From assembly GCA_019752045.1 (NCBI GenBank), contig JAIEMP010000016.1, forward strand, positions 1 to 48,331: a stretch of DNA of 48,331 nucleotides, written 5' to 3'. Position 1 is the first letter of the stretch. Each line of letters begins with the position of its first letter. This DNA is from Chitinophagaceae bacterium (lineage in GTDB: Bacteria; Bacteroidota; Bacteroidia; Chitinophagales; Chitinophagaceae). A program made the position numbers and the translations under genes. The notes below the pieces were generated by a model that had not been told where the DNA came from, made no database searches, and was given only the letters and a program-made list of their open reading frames with translations. Of this stretch, positions 40,369 through 48,331 are shown in pieces.

Positions 40369-42918
40369 ATGCTGCGATCTGTTTTTCTTCTTCTTTTATT
40401 CATTGGTTCCAATATAGTAGCCGCACAACAAAATTATTTTTATCCCAACAGCGGAAATTTCAATCAGCAGATTCCTACACCCGAACAGTTTCTGGGTTAT
40501 GCCATCGGCACACAGCACACCCGCCATGATAAACTGGTGGAGTACTTCCGTGAACTGGATCGCCTGAGTGATCGTGTAACAATGCAGGTGATTGGTAAAA
40601 CGTTTGAGCAGCGGCAACAGATTACTGCTGTGTTTACTTCGCCTCAAAATCATGCAAGAATTGAGGAGATCCGTAAAGCACATCTTGCCGGACAACAAAC
40701 AGGCAACACAGAAAATGTGCCGCTGGTGATTCATTTAGGTTATAATGTTCATGGTAATGAACCCAGCAGCAGCGAGGCGGCAATGCTTACTGCTTATTAT
40801 ATTACCGCATCACAAAGCGAGGAAGCAAATAAATGGTTGAACGATATGGTGATCCTGATGGATCCGGTGATTAATCCCGATGGCCGTGATCGTCATAGCC
40901 ATTGGGCTAACATGCACAAAGCCGAACCGCCTGTTGCGGATCCGTTCGATAGAGAGCATACAGAAATTTGGCCGGGCGGAAGATTCAATCATTATTGGTT
41001 TGATCTCAACCGTGACTGGTTTCTTGGTACATTTCCTGAAACAAGGAACCGCATTAAATTTTTTCATCAATGGAGACCTTATGTGCAAACCGATCATCAT
41101 GAAATGGGAAGCTCCTCTACTTTTTATTTTGATCCCGGTATGGATGGAAGCAACAATCCCACAGTACCGGATTATTTATACAAAAAACTCTATCCAAAAT
41201 TTGGTGAATACTTTTCAGAAGCTGCAAACAAGATCGGCTCCATGTATTTTACCAAAGAAGCATTTGATAAACTCTATCCCGGATATGGCAGCAGCTATAT
41301 TAATTTTTATGGAGGTGCCGGATTTTTATTTGAACAGGGAAGCAGTCGTGGTCATGTGCAGGAAACAACAACCATTCCCGTTACGTTTGCATTTACCATC
41401 CGCAATCAGTTTACTGCTTCGCTCACAACTATCCGTGCTTCGCTGTCAGAAAAAACCTCTCTACTCAACCTGCGTAAAGAATTTTATCGTGTAAGTAATC
41501 AACAGTCAAAGGCATCGTCCATAAAAGCCTATGTGTTTGGCGATGCACAGGATGAAACAAAAACAAGAGCCTTTTTGGATATGTTACTCTTACATGAAAT
41601 AGAAGTGTATGGTTTAAATGGAACAATGAATGCAGATGGAAAAAAGTTTGATGCAGCAAACAGTTATATCGTTCCAACTGATCAGCCGAATTACATTATG
41701 GTGCGTACGGTTTTTGAAAAACAAATTCAGTATACTGACAGTACTTTCTACGATGCATCAACATGGAGCTTGCCTTATGCATACAATATACCGTTTGCAG
41801 AAATAAAGACTGCTGTTACAAAAGGCAACCGCATCAACCAAACGCCGCAACGAATTGTACCTGCGGTTGTAAAAAGTAATTATGTATATGTGTTTGAAGT
41901 AAAAGATTACAACTCACACAAAGCCATCTTTCAATTACAACAGGGAGGCGCTTTAGTGCAAACAGCTTTCCGTCCGTTTACAGCAACGGTGAATGGTGCA
42001 GCAAAGGAGTTTGGATACGGAACAATTTCTATTCCGGTTAATCTGCAACGCATCAGTGCCGATTCATTGTACACATTAGTGAGCAATACAAGTAAGAATG
42101 CTCAAGTAACAATTTATTCTTTAAGTACAGGATATAATACAAAGGGAATTGATTTGGGAAGTAATTATATCCGCACGGTAAAAAAACCGGAAGTGATGCT
42201 GTTAATCGGTACAGGTGTTGCTGCACCTGAAGCTGGTGAGATCTGGCATTTACTGGATCAGCGTTTGCAAATGCCCATTACAAAAATGGACATCCTCAAC
42301 TTTGGCCGTGCATCCATTGACCGTTACAATACCATTGTAATGGTGAGTGGTAATTATGCACTGCTCGATAAAGCAGCAACAGATAAATTAAAAGCATGGG
42401 TGCAGAATGGCGGCACATTGATAACGATTAAATCAGGAAGTGAATGGGCTATCCGTAACGGCTTCAGCAAAGAAAAATTATTTTCTGACAGCAGCAAGCA
42501 ACCGCAGCAGCGTTACAATTTTGATGAAGCACCTCAGCGTGAAGGGGCTAAATCATTAGGAGGTTCTATTTTTTATGTTGATCTTGATACTACGCATCCA
42601 ATCGGTTTTGGATTTACAAATCGCAGCTTGCCTGTGTATAGAAATGGATTAACCGTTCTGCAGCCTTCAATAAATTCATATGCAACCATTGCATTGTATG
42701 GAAATAATCCGTTGATTGCCGGTTATCTCCATCCCACTTCTTTAAAGAAAGTAAAAAACAGTGCTGCCATATTAGTTGGTGCAGATGGAAACGGCCGTGT
42801 GATTATGTTCAGCGATAATCCAAACTTCAGAGGAACATGGTATGGTACCAACAAACTATTTTTAAATGCTTTGTTCTTTGGCGGCCTGATCAATGTACCG
42901 CAAATGGTAAGCGAATAA
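40369..42918 (+). CDS. Secreted M14-family zinc carboxypeptidase-like protein
   Basis: 849 residues with a signal peptide (LLLLFIGSNIVAAQ). The N-terminal catalytic domain (about 40-340) has the zinc motif HGNE within LGYNVHGNEPSSSEA, the MDPVINPDGRDRH block, and the likely third ligand in QTDHHEMGSSSTFY. The C-terminal 450 residues include a class I glutamine amidotransferase-like or DUF-type segment (VVMVSGNYALLDK...LKAWVQNGGTLITIK), often fused to M14 domains in Bacteroidota. It probably degrades peptides in the periplasm. It appears monocistronic. Confidence 0.88.
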   Translation: MLRSVFLLLLFIGSNIVAAQQNYFYPNSGNFNQQIPTPEQFLGYAIGTQHTRHDKLVEYFRELDRLSDRVTMQVIGKTFEQRQQITAVFTSPQNHARIEEIRKAHLAGQQTGNTENVPLVIHLGYNVHGNEPSSSEAAMLTAYYITASQSEEANKWLNDMVILMDPVINPDGRDRHSHWANMHKAEPPVADPFDREHTEIWPGGRFNHYWFDLNRDWFLGTFPETRNRIKFFHQWRPYVQTDHHEMGSSSTFYFDPGMDGSNNPTVPDYLYKKLYPKFGEYFSEAANKIGSMYFTKEAFDKLYPGYGSSYINFYGGAGFLFEQGSSRGHVQETTTIPVTFAFTIRNQFTASLTTIRASLSEKTSLLNLRKEFYRVSNQQSKASSIKAYVFGDAQDETKTRAFLDMLLLHEIEVYGLNGTMNADGKKFDAANSYIVPTDQPNYIMVRTVFEKQIQYTDSTFYDASTWSLPYAYNIPFAEIKTAVTKGNRINQTPQRIVPAVVKSNYVYVFEVKDYNSHKAIFQLQQGGALVQTAFRPFTATVNGAAKEFGYGTISIPVNLQRISADSLYTLVSNTSKNAQVTIYSLSTGYNTKGIDLGSNYIRTVKKPEVMLLIGTGVAAPEAGEIWHLLDQRLQMPITKMDILNFGRASIDRYNTIVMVSGNYALLDKAATDKLKAWVQNGGTLITIKSGSEWAIRNGFSKEKLFSDSSKQPQQRYNFDEAPQREGAKSLGGSIFYVDLDTTHPIGFGFTNRSLPVYRNGLTVLQPSINSYATIALYGNNPLIAGYLHPTSLKKVKNSAAILVGADGNGRVIMFSDNPNFRGTWYGTNKLFLNALFFGGLINVPQMVSE

Positions 42919-42939
42919 ATAAAATCAATTGAAAAGTTT

Positions 42940-42968
42940 AAAGACATCAACAATCAGTTGATGTCTTT
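42940..42968. terminator. Shared terminator of convergent genes
   Basis: AAAGACATCAAC (42940-42951) and GTTGATGTCTTT (42957-42968) form a 12-bp perfect stem with a 5-base loop that contains the GNAT stop codon. Confidence 0.75.
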
Positions 42969-43406
42969 TTGCATACATAAGCTTATTTCTACGCCAATGT
43001 ATTGTCCATAGTTGGGCATACGGGTGTAACCACATTTTTCATAAAGTCTGATTGCCTCGGGTTGTTTGATGGCGGTTTCAAGAATACAGGTTTTGAAACC
43101 TTCATCTTTTGCCCATAGTTCGAGGGAGCTTAGTATTTCGGCAGCAATGCCTTTGCCACGCAGTTCGGGCTTTACATACATGCGTTTGATTTCTGCAACT
43201 CCCAATTCGTATTCTTTAAATGCGCCACATCCAATTGGCTGCGTATTTTCATATGCAACAATTACATGATGAATATGATCGAGCTTGTTAAATTGCGCAA
43301 AGAAGGATTGCTGTTCACCATAGCGTGCCTGCAGGTCCGCATCGAGTTCAACAACCAGCGAACGGAAATCGCTGCTGTCAGAATTTGTTTTTATGAGACT
43401 AATCAT
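42954..43406 (-). CDS. GNAT-family N-acetyltransferase
   Basis: 150 residues. The acetyl-CoA site is in MYVKPELRGKGIAAEILSSLE (motif A R-G-K-G-I-A), followed by CILETAIKQPEAIRLYEKCGYTRMPNYGQY. This is a typical stand-alone GNAT; the acceptor is unknown. The stop codon overlaps the terminator hairpin. Confidence 0.92.
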   Translation of the reverse strand: MISLIKTNSDSSDFRSLVVELDADLQARYGEQQSFFAQFNKLDHIHHVIVAYENTQPIGCGAFKEYELGVAEIKRMYVKPELRGKGIAAEILSSLELWAKDEGFKTCILETAIKQPEAIRLYEKCGYTRMPNYGQYIGVEISLCMQKDIN

Positions 43407-43445
43407 TAGTGATAATTCTTATAACAATTTAAAAACCTTTACTCA

Positions 43446-43898
43446 TCATTCCTGCACATCAAGCAAACGCCTGTGATAATTAATTTGTCCGAGATGATAA
43501 CTTAAATGTGCAGCAAGGTGGACAAGAAAATATTCAGTGGATGTTTTTTCAGCAAACACCAGCTTCGGATATTCTTCTTCCAATTGATGTAATGGAAGCT
43601 TGCGTAATGTTTCAATAACAATTGTTTTCGTTTCTGCAACCATTGCAAGCATTTCTGCTTTAGGTATATCCTTCAACGAAAATTCAAGATCACGCTTTCT
43701 TATGTAAGCAAAACCACCAAGCTCTGCACCAATAAAACTTTTTAAGTTTCCCACCAGGTGCAGACAAAGATTACCTGCAGAATTAGCAATGGCATGATCT
43801 GTTACCCAAAGCTTGTCTTCGCTTTTGTATTGTTCAATTTCGGAAGAGAGTTTTGTAAGATCTCTATCAAAGATGGCTGCCAGTGTTTCTGTAAGCAT
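43446..43898 (-). CDS. DinB-family four-helix protein
   Basis: 150 residues with the DinB/YfiT-like bundle: an early His in LCLHLVGNLKSF and the late HLAAHLSYHLGQINYHRRL provide the usual three-His metal site. Members include thiol-dependent metalloenzymes; the function here is unknown. 39 nt separate it from the GNAT gene, which it precedes on the same strand. Confidence 0.88.
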   Translation of the reverse strand: MLTETLAAIFDRDLTKLSSEIEQYKSEDKLWVTDHAIANSAGNLCLHLVGNLKSFIGAELGGFAYIRKRDLEFSLKDIPKAEMLAMVAETKTIVIETLRKLPLHQLEEEYPKLVFAEKTSTEYFLVHLAAHLSYHLGQINYHRRLLDVQE

Positions 43899-43996
43899 AG
43901 AATTTATTTTGAAAGATCAAAGTAACAAAGGTTTAGATGGTTTTCAACCATAAATTCTAAACACGCAATCACAGAAATTATATTATTCTTATAAAA

Positions 43997-44025
43997 AAAT
44001 CCCCTCGTAACCAGAGGGGATTTTC
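43997..44025 (-). terminator. Terminator of the tricorn protease gene
   Basis: AATCCCCTC (43999-44007 region) and GAGGGGATT (44014-44022) form a strong stem with A and T runs on the flanks, about 22 nt past the stop of the minus-strand gene. Confidence 0.85.
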
Positions 44026-44046
44026 AGAAACAATATTTATCGAGAA

Positions 44047-47000
44047 CTACGATGGTCGCTTATAACGTATTGGTGCTGCAGGTTCTTTTTTCAACTCTAC
44101 TCCTTCTGTCTTCAATAATTTCAATGCTTCCTGTACAGCCCGTTCCAGTTGCGGATCTCTTCCTTCAATCAATGCTTTGGGATCATACATCACTTCAATA
44201 TCGGGAGCAATACCTTCTCCTTCTACTGCCCATTTACCATCGGTATCAAAGAAGCCGCCACGAGGCGCCACCATTCTTCCGCCATCAATAAAAGGAGGTG
44301 TATCCCATGTACCCACTAATCCACCCCATGTGCGTGTGCCTACTAAGGGACCGATTTTACTTTTGCGAAACATATAAGGCAACAGATCACCACCCGATCC
44401 TGCATTTTCATTAATGATCATCACCTTCGGACCAAAGATGCCGGCCATTGGTGTAGTAGAAACTTTATGTCCTTCTACACGGTTGTTGAAATAACCTTGC
44501 AGTTTTCTTCCCATTACATCAATCATATAATCAGCTGCAGATCCGCCACCATTGTTTCGCTCATCAATCACAGCACCTTGTTTATCCTGTTGTGCAAAAT
44601 AATAGCGGTTGAAAGAAGTGTAACCGGGATTGCCTGTGTTTGGTACATACACATACGCAAGCTTGCCGTTAGATAATTCATTTACTTTTCTTCTGTTATC
44701 TTCCACCCATGCTCTTGAACGCAATCCGCCTTCATTGGCAACAGGCACAACAGTGATTAATCTTGCACCTTCTGTTGATGGTTTATTGTTGACACGAATT
44801 TTTATTTGCCGGTTAGCAGTGCCTTCAAACAAACTATACAAATTCATATCGGCAGTTAATGGCCGGCCATCTACTTCAACCAAATACTCACCTTCTTTTA
44901 CATTCATACCCGGACCACTTAAAGGCGAACGCAACTCCGGATTCCAGTTTTCACCTGTAAATATTTTAGTGATTTTAAAGAAACCATTTTCTGCTTTATA
45001 ATTTGCACCGAGTAAGCCAACAGGTATGGTTGGTACTTGCGGAAAATCGCCGCCTGATGTATACGAGTGACCAACTGCAATTTCTCCGCCAAGAATATCA
45101 ATGATGTAATTCAAATCAGAACGATGCTTTACATGTTTCAGCCATGGTTGATACCAATCATACACTTTGTCCCATGGTGCACCATGTGTATTGTTCACAT
45201 ACAAAAAGTCACGTTGATAGCGCCAACCTTCTTTAAAAATTTGTTCCGCTTCTTTTGAAGGATCAACATATACACGCATGCCATCTGTTTGCAATCTGCC
45301 ATCACCGGGTCTTGGTGCAGCCGCAACTGTATTTACAATAAACCAGGATGGGCCGCTGCTGTACAATAAATTTTTTCTGTCGAAGCTGGATGATGCAGTT
45401 GAAATGCCTCTGATGAATTCAATTACTTTTCTGTCTTTGATACTGTAACGATGCAATACCAATCCATTTTCATTGGGGATGGCTTCTGCAATAAATACAT
45501 GACCGTCTGGTCCGGCAACCAACTCCTGATAATCACGTACCGGAATGTTTACAGCAATAATTCGTTGATCAATGCCGTCAAAATCAATCTTCACTCGTAC
45601 ACCAGTTGGTTTTGTTACCACAGGCTTCACCGTATCACCTGTATTCTTGGTTGTGAGCACAGGTTTTTCTTCGCCGGGTTTTGTTGGCTCTTCATCACTT
45701 TTTGGTTCAAACGGATTGGTTGTTTCTTTTGAAAGAACAGCCATGTACAAGGCACGTGTAACCGGATAATTATAACTGCTCATATCTAACCAACCACTGC
45801 TTAATGCATAATCGGTACTGGCAAGAAAGTATAAATATTTTCCGCTTTCATCCCATTGCGGACTGATGGCATCACTCAACCCATCGGTAATGGCGGTGCT
45901 TTTATTGTCATCAACATTATACACTTTCACTGCTTTAAATTGATTTTCCATGATCTGCACATAAGCGATCCATTTACTATCAGGACTCCAAACGGGGCGC
46001 AATGATCTGTTAGGATGCGCAAGCCTGTCGGTTGCAACCAATGTTGCTTTACCACTGGCTAGATCAAGGTTCCAGAGATTATAATCAGTATCAGTAAATG
46101 CAATGTATTTTCCATCAGGCGACCATGTTGGAAAGTAATAGAATTTTTTATTGGGGATAGGATATGCTTTGGGTGTTCCCAATCCATCCTGATTGGCAAC
46201 CATCAATTGATATTCTCCGCTTGCATCCGAAAACCAGGCGATCTTTTGTCCATCAGCCGACCATGCAGGATAACGGTCAGCAGCAGACGTAGTACGGGAA
46301 ATATTTCTCCAGTCGCCATTTTCTTTCGGCACAGAAAAAATTTCACCACGATGTTCGAACACAGCCCGTTTGCCTGTTGGTGAAAGACTTGCATTGGTCA
46401 ATTGTGCACCTGAAATATTATTCCATCTTGCACGGCCCCAGTTGAGATCGCCGTTGGCGTTAATGGTTAATGGTTTTGTTTTACCTGTTGCAATATCAAG
46501 GCTATGCAAACGTGCAGCTTGCTCGTAAACTAAAATGCCGTTGCTTGCCGATAAATTTTTTACATCAAAATCTTTGTGAAAGGTGAGCTGCTTCTGTGTT
46601 TTTGTTTTTGGATTGTACATCCATACATTGTTTGCATAATCCTGCTCACTGAGAAAATATAAAATACCATTGTCCCAAACAGGTGCAGTGTGTCGTTCAC
46701 GATCGCCCTGAATTGTTTTTGTTGTTTCCTGTGTTTTCATGTTGAAGATCCAGATGGGCTGCGCCTGTCCGCCACGATAGTTTCTCCATTCAGGATCCCA
46801 GAAGCGATGCGGTTGATACGCCATCATACTTCCATCATCACTCATACTTCCAGCAAAACCAAACGGGATGATCATTGGTTCCGGTGTACCGCCCAATGTT
46901 GATACAGTATAAAATTTTGTATTGGCCGTTGGATAACCCATACGGTCGGAGGTAAAAATGATCTTGTTATCATTTGACCAACCCTGAACAAGATCGGGTG

Positions 47001-47331
47001 TTGGATGCCAGGTAAGACGTTTTGGGGCGCCACCATCAATGGAAACCAGATACACATCAGTGTTACCATCGTATTGCCCGGTAAAAGCAACCCATTTTCC
47101 ATCGGCACTAATGCGTGGATTATTTTCAGCACCAACGGCGCTGGTTAACCGTCGTGCATCACCGCCTTCACGGGATACCACCCACAGATCATCGCCATGC
47201 ACAAATACAATGTGTTGCTTGCTTACCGATGGCTGGCGTAACAGTAAAGTGCCTTGGGCGGTTGCTGCTATTGAAAAGAATGTACTGCACACAAAGAACA
47301 GTAAACAAAACTGCGTTTGAAATTTTCTCAT
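44047..47331 (-). CDS. Secreted tricorn-like protease (beta-propeller, PDZ, S41)
   Basis: 1094 residues with a signal peptide (LLFFVCSTFFSIAATAQ). The N-terminal half is a two-propeller TolB/WD40-like region with repeated NPRISADGKWVAFTG- and PAWSADGQKIAWFS-type blades. A PDZ domain lies at about 770-870. The C-terminal S41 serine protease domain includes the nucleophile region NENAGSGGDLLPYM and the end-loop GTRTWGGLVG. The family degrades peptides produced by larger proteases; in Bacteroidota the exported form is widespread. A Pro/Thr/Glu-rich linker occurs at about residue 550 (PFEPKSDEEPTKPGEEKPV). It is a single-gene unit with its own terminator. Confidence 0.94.
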   Translation of the reverse strand: MRKFQTQFCLLFFVCSTFFSIAATAQGTLLLRQPSVSKQHIVFVHGDDLWVVSREGGDARRLTSAVGAENNPRISADGKWVAFTGQYDGNTDVYLVSIDGGAPKRLTWHPTPDLVQGWSNDNKIIFTSDRMGYPTANTKFYTVSTLGGTPEPMIIPFGFAGSMSDDGSMMAYQPHRFWDPEWRNYRGGQAQPIWIFNMKTQETTKTIQGDRERHTAPVWDNGILYFLSEQDYANNVWMYNPKTKTQKQLTFHKDFDVKNLSASNGILVYEQAARLHSLDIATGKTKPLTINANGDLNWGRARWNNISGAQLTNASLSPTGKRAVFEHRGEIFSVPKENGDWRNISRTTSAADRYPAWSADGQKIAWFSDASGEYQLMVANQDGLGTPKAYPIPNKKFYYFPTWSPDGKYIAFTDTDYNLWNLDLASGKATLVATDRLAHPNRSLRPVWSPDSKWIAYVQIMENQFKAVKVYNVDDNKSTAITDGLSDAISPQWDESGKYLYFLASTDYALSSGWLDMSSYNYPVTRALYMAVLSKETTNPFEPKSDEEPTKPGEEKPVLTTKNTGDTVKPVVTKPTGVRVKIDFDGIDQRIIAVNIPVRDYQELVAGPDGHVFIAEAIPNENGLVLHRYSIKDRKVIEFIRGISTASSSFDRKNLLYSSGPSWFIVNTVAAAPRPGDGRLQTDGMRVYVDPSKEAEQIFKEGWRYQRDFLYVNNTHGAPWDKVYDWYQPWLKHVKHRSDLNYIIDILGGEIAVGHSYTSGGDFPQVPTIPVGLLGANYKAENGFFKITKIFTGENWNPELRSPLSGPGMNVKEGEYLVEVDGRPLTADMNLYSLFEGTANRQIKIRVNNKPSTEGARLITVVPVANEGGLRSRAWVEDNRRKVNELSNGKLAYVYVPNTGNPGYTSFNRYYFAQQDKQGAVIDERNNGGGSAADYMIDVMGRKLQGYFNNRVEGHKVSTTPMAGIFGPKVMIINENAGSGGDLLPYMFRKSKIGPLVGTRTWGGLVGTWDTPPFIDGGRMVAPRGGFFDTDGKWAVEGEGIAPDIEVMYDPKALIEGRDPQLERAVQEALKLLKTEGVELKKEPAAPIRYKRPS

Positions 47332-47723
47332 ACAAAAAAGTTTGGATGTTCAAGTTAATGTTTCCGGAAGAAGCCCGGAGTAGAAATTCTTTGAACGGTT
47401 AAGGGGCGATGTCAGGTATGAATGAAATGATATTTTCATATCGGTTACCGTCTTTACCAATAACAATAATCATGAGTGAAACCAACTTTGCCAAAGTTGT
47501 AAAAGACCAATTGCAGCATTACAGCAACTCAAAACTTTGGCAAAGTTGAATACCGCCCGCAACCGCAGCTAATGAAAAAGACCGCTGTTGAAGCGAATAA
47601 CAAAGCTCAAAAGTAAAAGACTGGAAACGTATGCGTAGAGTGCAGAATACTTTGTTCGAAATAAAAGAACGTTAAGCCGGTTAGTTATTGATTGAGTTTT
47701 ACACAGATCATGTAAGGAGCATA
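47332..47723. other. 392-nt gap with two complementary palindromes
   Basis: CAACTTTGCCAAAGTTG (47483-47499) and AACTTTGGCAAAGTTG (47533-47548) are each near-palindromic and also complementary to each other, so they can form a long hairpin. No gene is visible. The rest is AT-rich and contains the upstream region of the tricorn gene. Confidence 0.6.
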
Positions 47724-48210
47724 CTACTCTGCCGTTTGTTTTTTACCGTCTCGTATTTTGATAAACTCTGTTTCTATGTTTTTTGATTGCTCTGTTATAT
47801 GCTCAAGTTGATTTCTGAATTTCTTGTATTGTTCAACATCTTTGAAAGCATGAGAATAACGGTCAAGTCTCCAGAGCATTGTTGACCACATATATTGGTA
47901 GAGCCCTCCCAGTGTTGTGTCGCACTTAGAAACTATGAAGTCATAATAAAGTTGCCACTTGACCCAAAACTCATAAGTGTCAAACAGCAGCCAATGCTGG
48001 AAATAAAGAGTTACGAAATGATTTAAGTCATAAATGCGATAAGTGTAAAAAACTTTTTCCTTATCTGTATAGTTAGGGTTTGTAATTAGTTCGTCAAGTG
48101 TCTTTGCGGAAAATGTCACACCGGTTTTGTTTGTAAAAGCCACTTTAAAGAAATATGAGTTACTGATGGCTTTTGAATATTCTTTGTCAAGCTGGATTGC
48201 CAACGGGTCG
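47724..48210 (-). pseudogene. Unknown gene, 5' end removed by an IS insertion
   Basis: The frame from DPLAIQLDKEYSKAISNSYF to KIRDGKKQTAE is about 160 residues, rich in aromatic residues and helices (HFVTLYFQHWLLFDTYEFWVKWQLYYDF) with a charged C-terminal helix. It has no start codon of its own: upstream the frame enters the end of an IS element at 48211, and the only start there is a TTG inside the IS (48251) that would add about 14 foreign residues. I do not recognise the family. It is probably a broken gene, or at best one read from a new start. Confidence 0.65.
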
Positions 48211-48331
48211 TGTAGGCTCCCCCAAAAACAGTACGTTTTAAAAGTAGACAAAAGTCTTAATTTTAAAAACGTAAATCATGAAAAAGAGTCAATTCAGTCC
48301 CACGCAAATTGCCAGCATACTCAAGGAGTTT
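48211..48331 (+). mobile_element. Left end of an IS3-family insertion sequence (partial)
   Basis: A plausible terminal inverted repeat starts TGTAGGCTCCCCCAAAAACA at 48211, followed 67 nt later by a transposase start codon. The right end and the target duplication are outside the window, so the exact boundary is inferred. Confidence 0.75.
48278..48331 (+). CDS. IS3-family transposase OrfA, 5' fragment
   Basis: The first 18 codons, MKKSQFSPTQIASILKEF, match the characteristic start of the IS3-family OrfA helix-turn-helix protein (MKKSrF...QI..iLKE type). The gene continues past the window end. OrfA and OrfB normally form the DDE transposase by frameshifting; only the start is seen here. Confidence 0.8.
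   Translation, partial: MKKSQFSPTQIASILKEF

Noticed and set aside
40880..41494. Plus-strand open frame of 204 codons inside the M14 gene
   Set aside because: A second frame inside a well-supported peptidase gene; no independent start signal or family character.
1..48331. tRNA, rRNA or tmRNA genes
   Set aside because: Reading the gaps, I found no cloverleaf-like sequence with a T-loop GTTCGA-type motif or rRNA-like stretches; a tRNA search program should confirm this.

Overview
The window looks like chromosomal DNA of a Bacteroidota member, probably family Chitinophagaceae (inference). Several things point this way: AT-rich DNA with promoters of the TTG / TAnnTTTG type, a secreted protease with a T9SS C-terminal sorting domain, lipoproteins, a tricorn-type S41 protease, an ArgF' transcarbamylase resembling the Bacteroides succinylornithine enzyme, and many short GC-rich palindromic repeats. 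I see no rRNA, tRNA or CRISPR array.

Layout. 1-3136: an accessory block with a serine beta-lactamase-fold hydrolase and a lipoprotein alpha/beta hydrolase, set among long imperfect inverted repeats that resemble integron attC sites. 3137-20283, mostly minus strand: a SWIM/SNF2 helicase, ComB, a T9SS-secreted zinc metalloprotease, an SRPBCC protein, GcvT, a plus-strand coiled-coil membrane protein of unknown role, a DUF4440 protein, a PadR-PspC envelope module, a sterol-desaturase-like hydroxylase, a DUF2007 protein, a beta-barrel-like protein and DnaN. 20376-28822: two class I/II aminotransferases, a YjbR protein, an LpxL-like acyltransferase, a HepT/MntA toxin-antitoxin pair, a large helical protein of unknown role and a secreted M24 peptidase. 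28823-38370: a complete arginine gene cluster in the order GNAT (argA candidate), argG, argC, argD, argF', argB, argE-like, argH, preceded by a structured leader of about 200 nt. 38371-47331: a 45-residue small ORF, a methyltransferase-like membrane protein, small unknown proteins, an M14 carboxypeptidase, a GNAT, a DinB protein and the tricorn protease. 47724-48331: a gene cut by an IS3-family element that runs off the window.

The arginine genes form one pathway. Acylated intermediates are made by GNAT, ArgB, ArgC and ArgD. ArgF' carbamoylates the acyl-ornithine, the M20 enzyme removes the acyl group from acyl-citrulline, and ArgG and ArgH finish the pathway. Residue 90 of ArgF' is Val, which argues for succinyl rather than acetyl intermediates.

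The most striking unexplained structure is a set of GC-rich palindromic mini-elements (called family A here, with family B sometimes nested inside). They occur between genes and also in frame inside conserved enzymes: argG, argC (two), argB (three), argH, the GNAT and gcvT. Each internal copy adds a Ser/Pro/Gly-rich peptide. Copies in the opposite orientation sit at the ends of argD and argF' and supply their stop codons. This resembles Rickettsia palindromic elements in behaviour, but the family is not one I can name.
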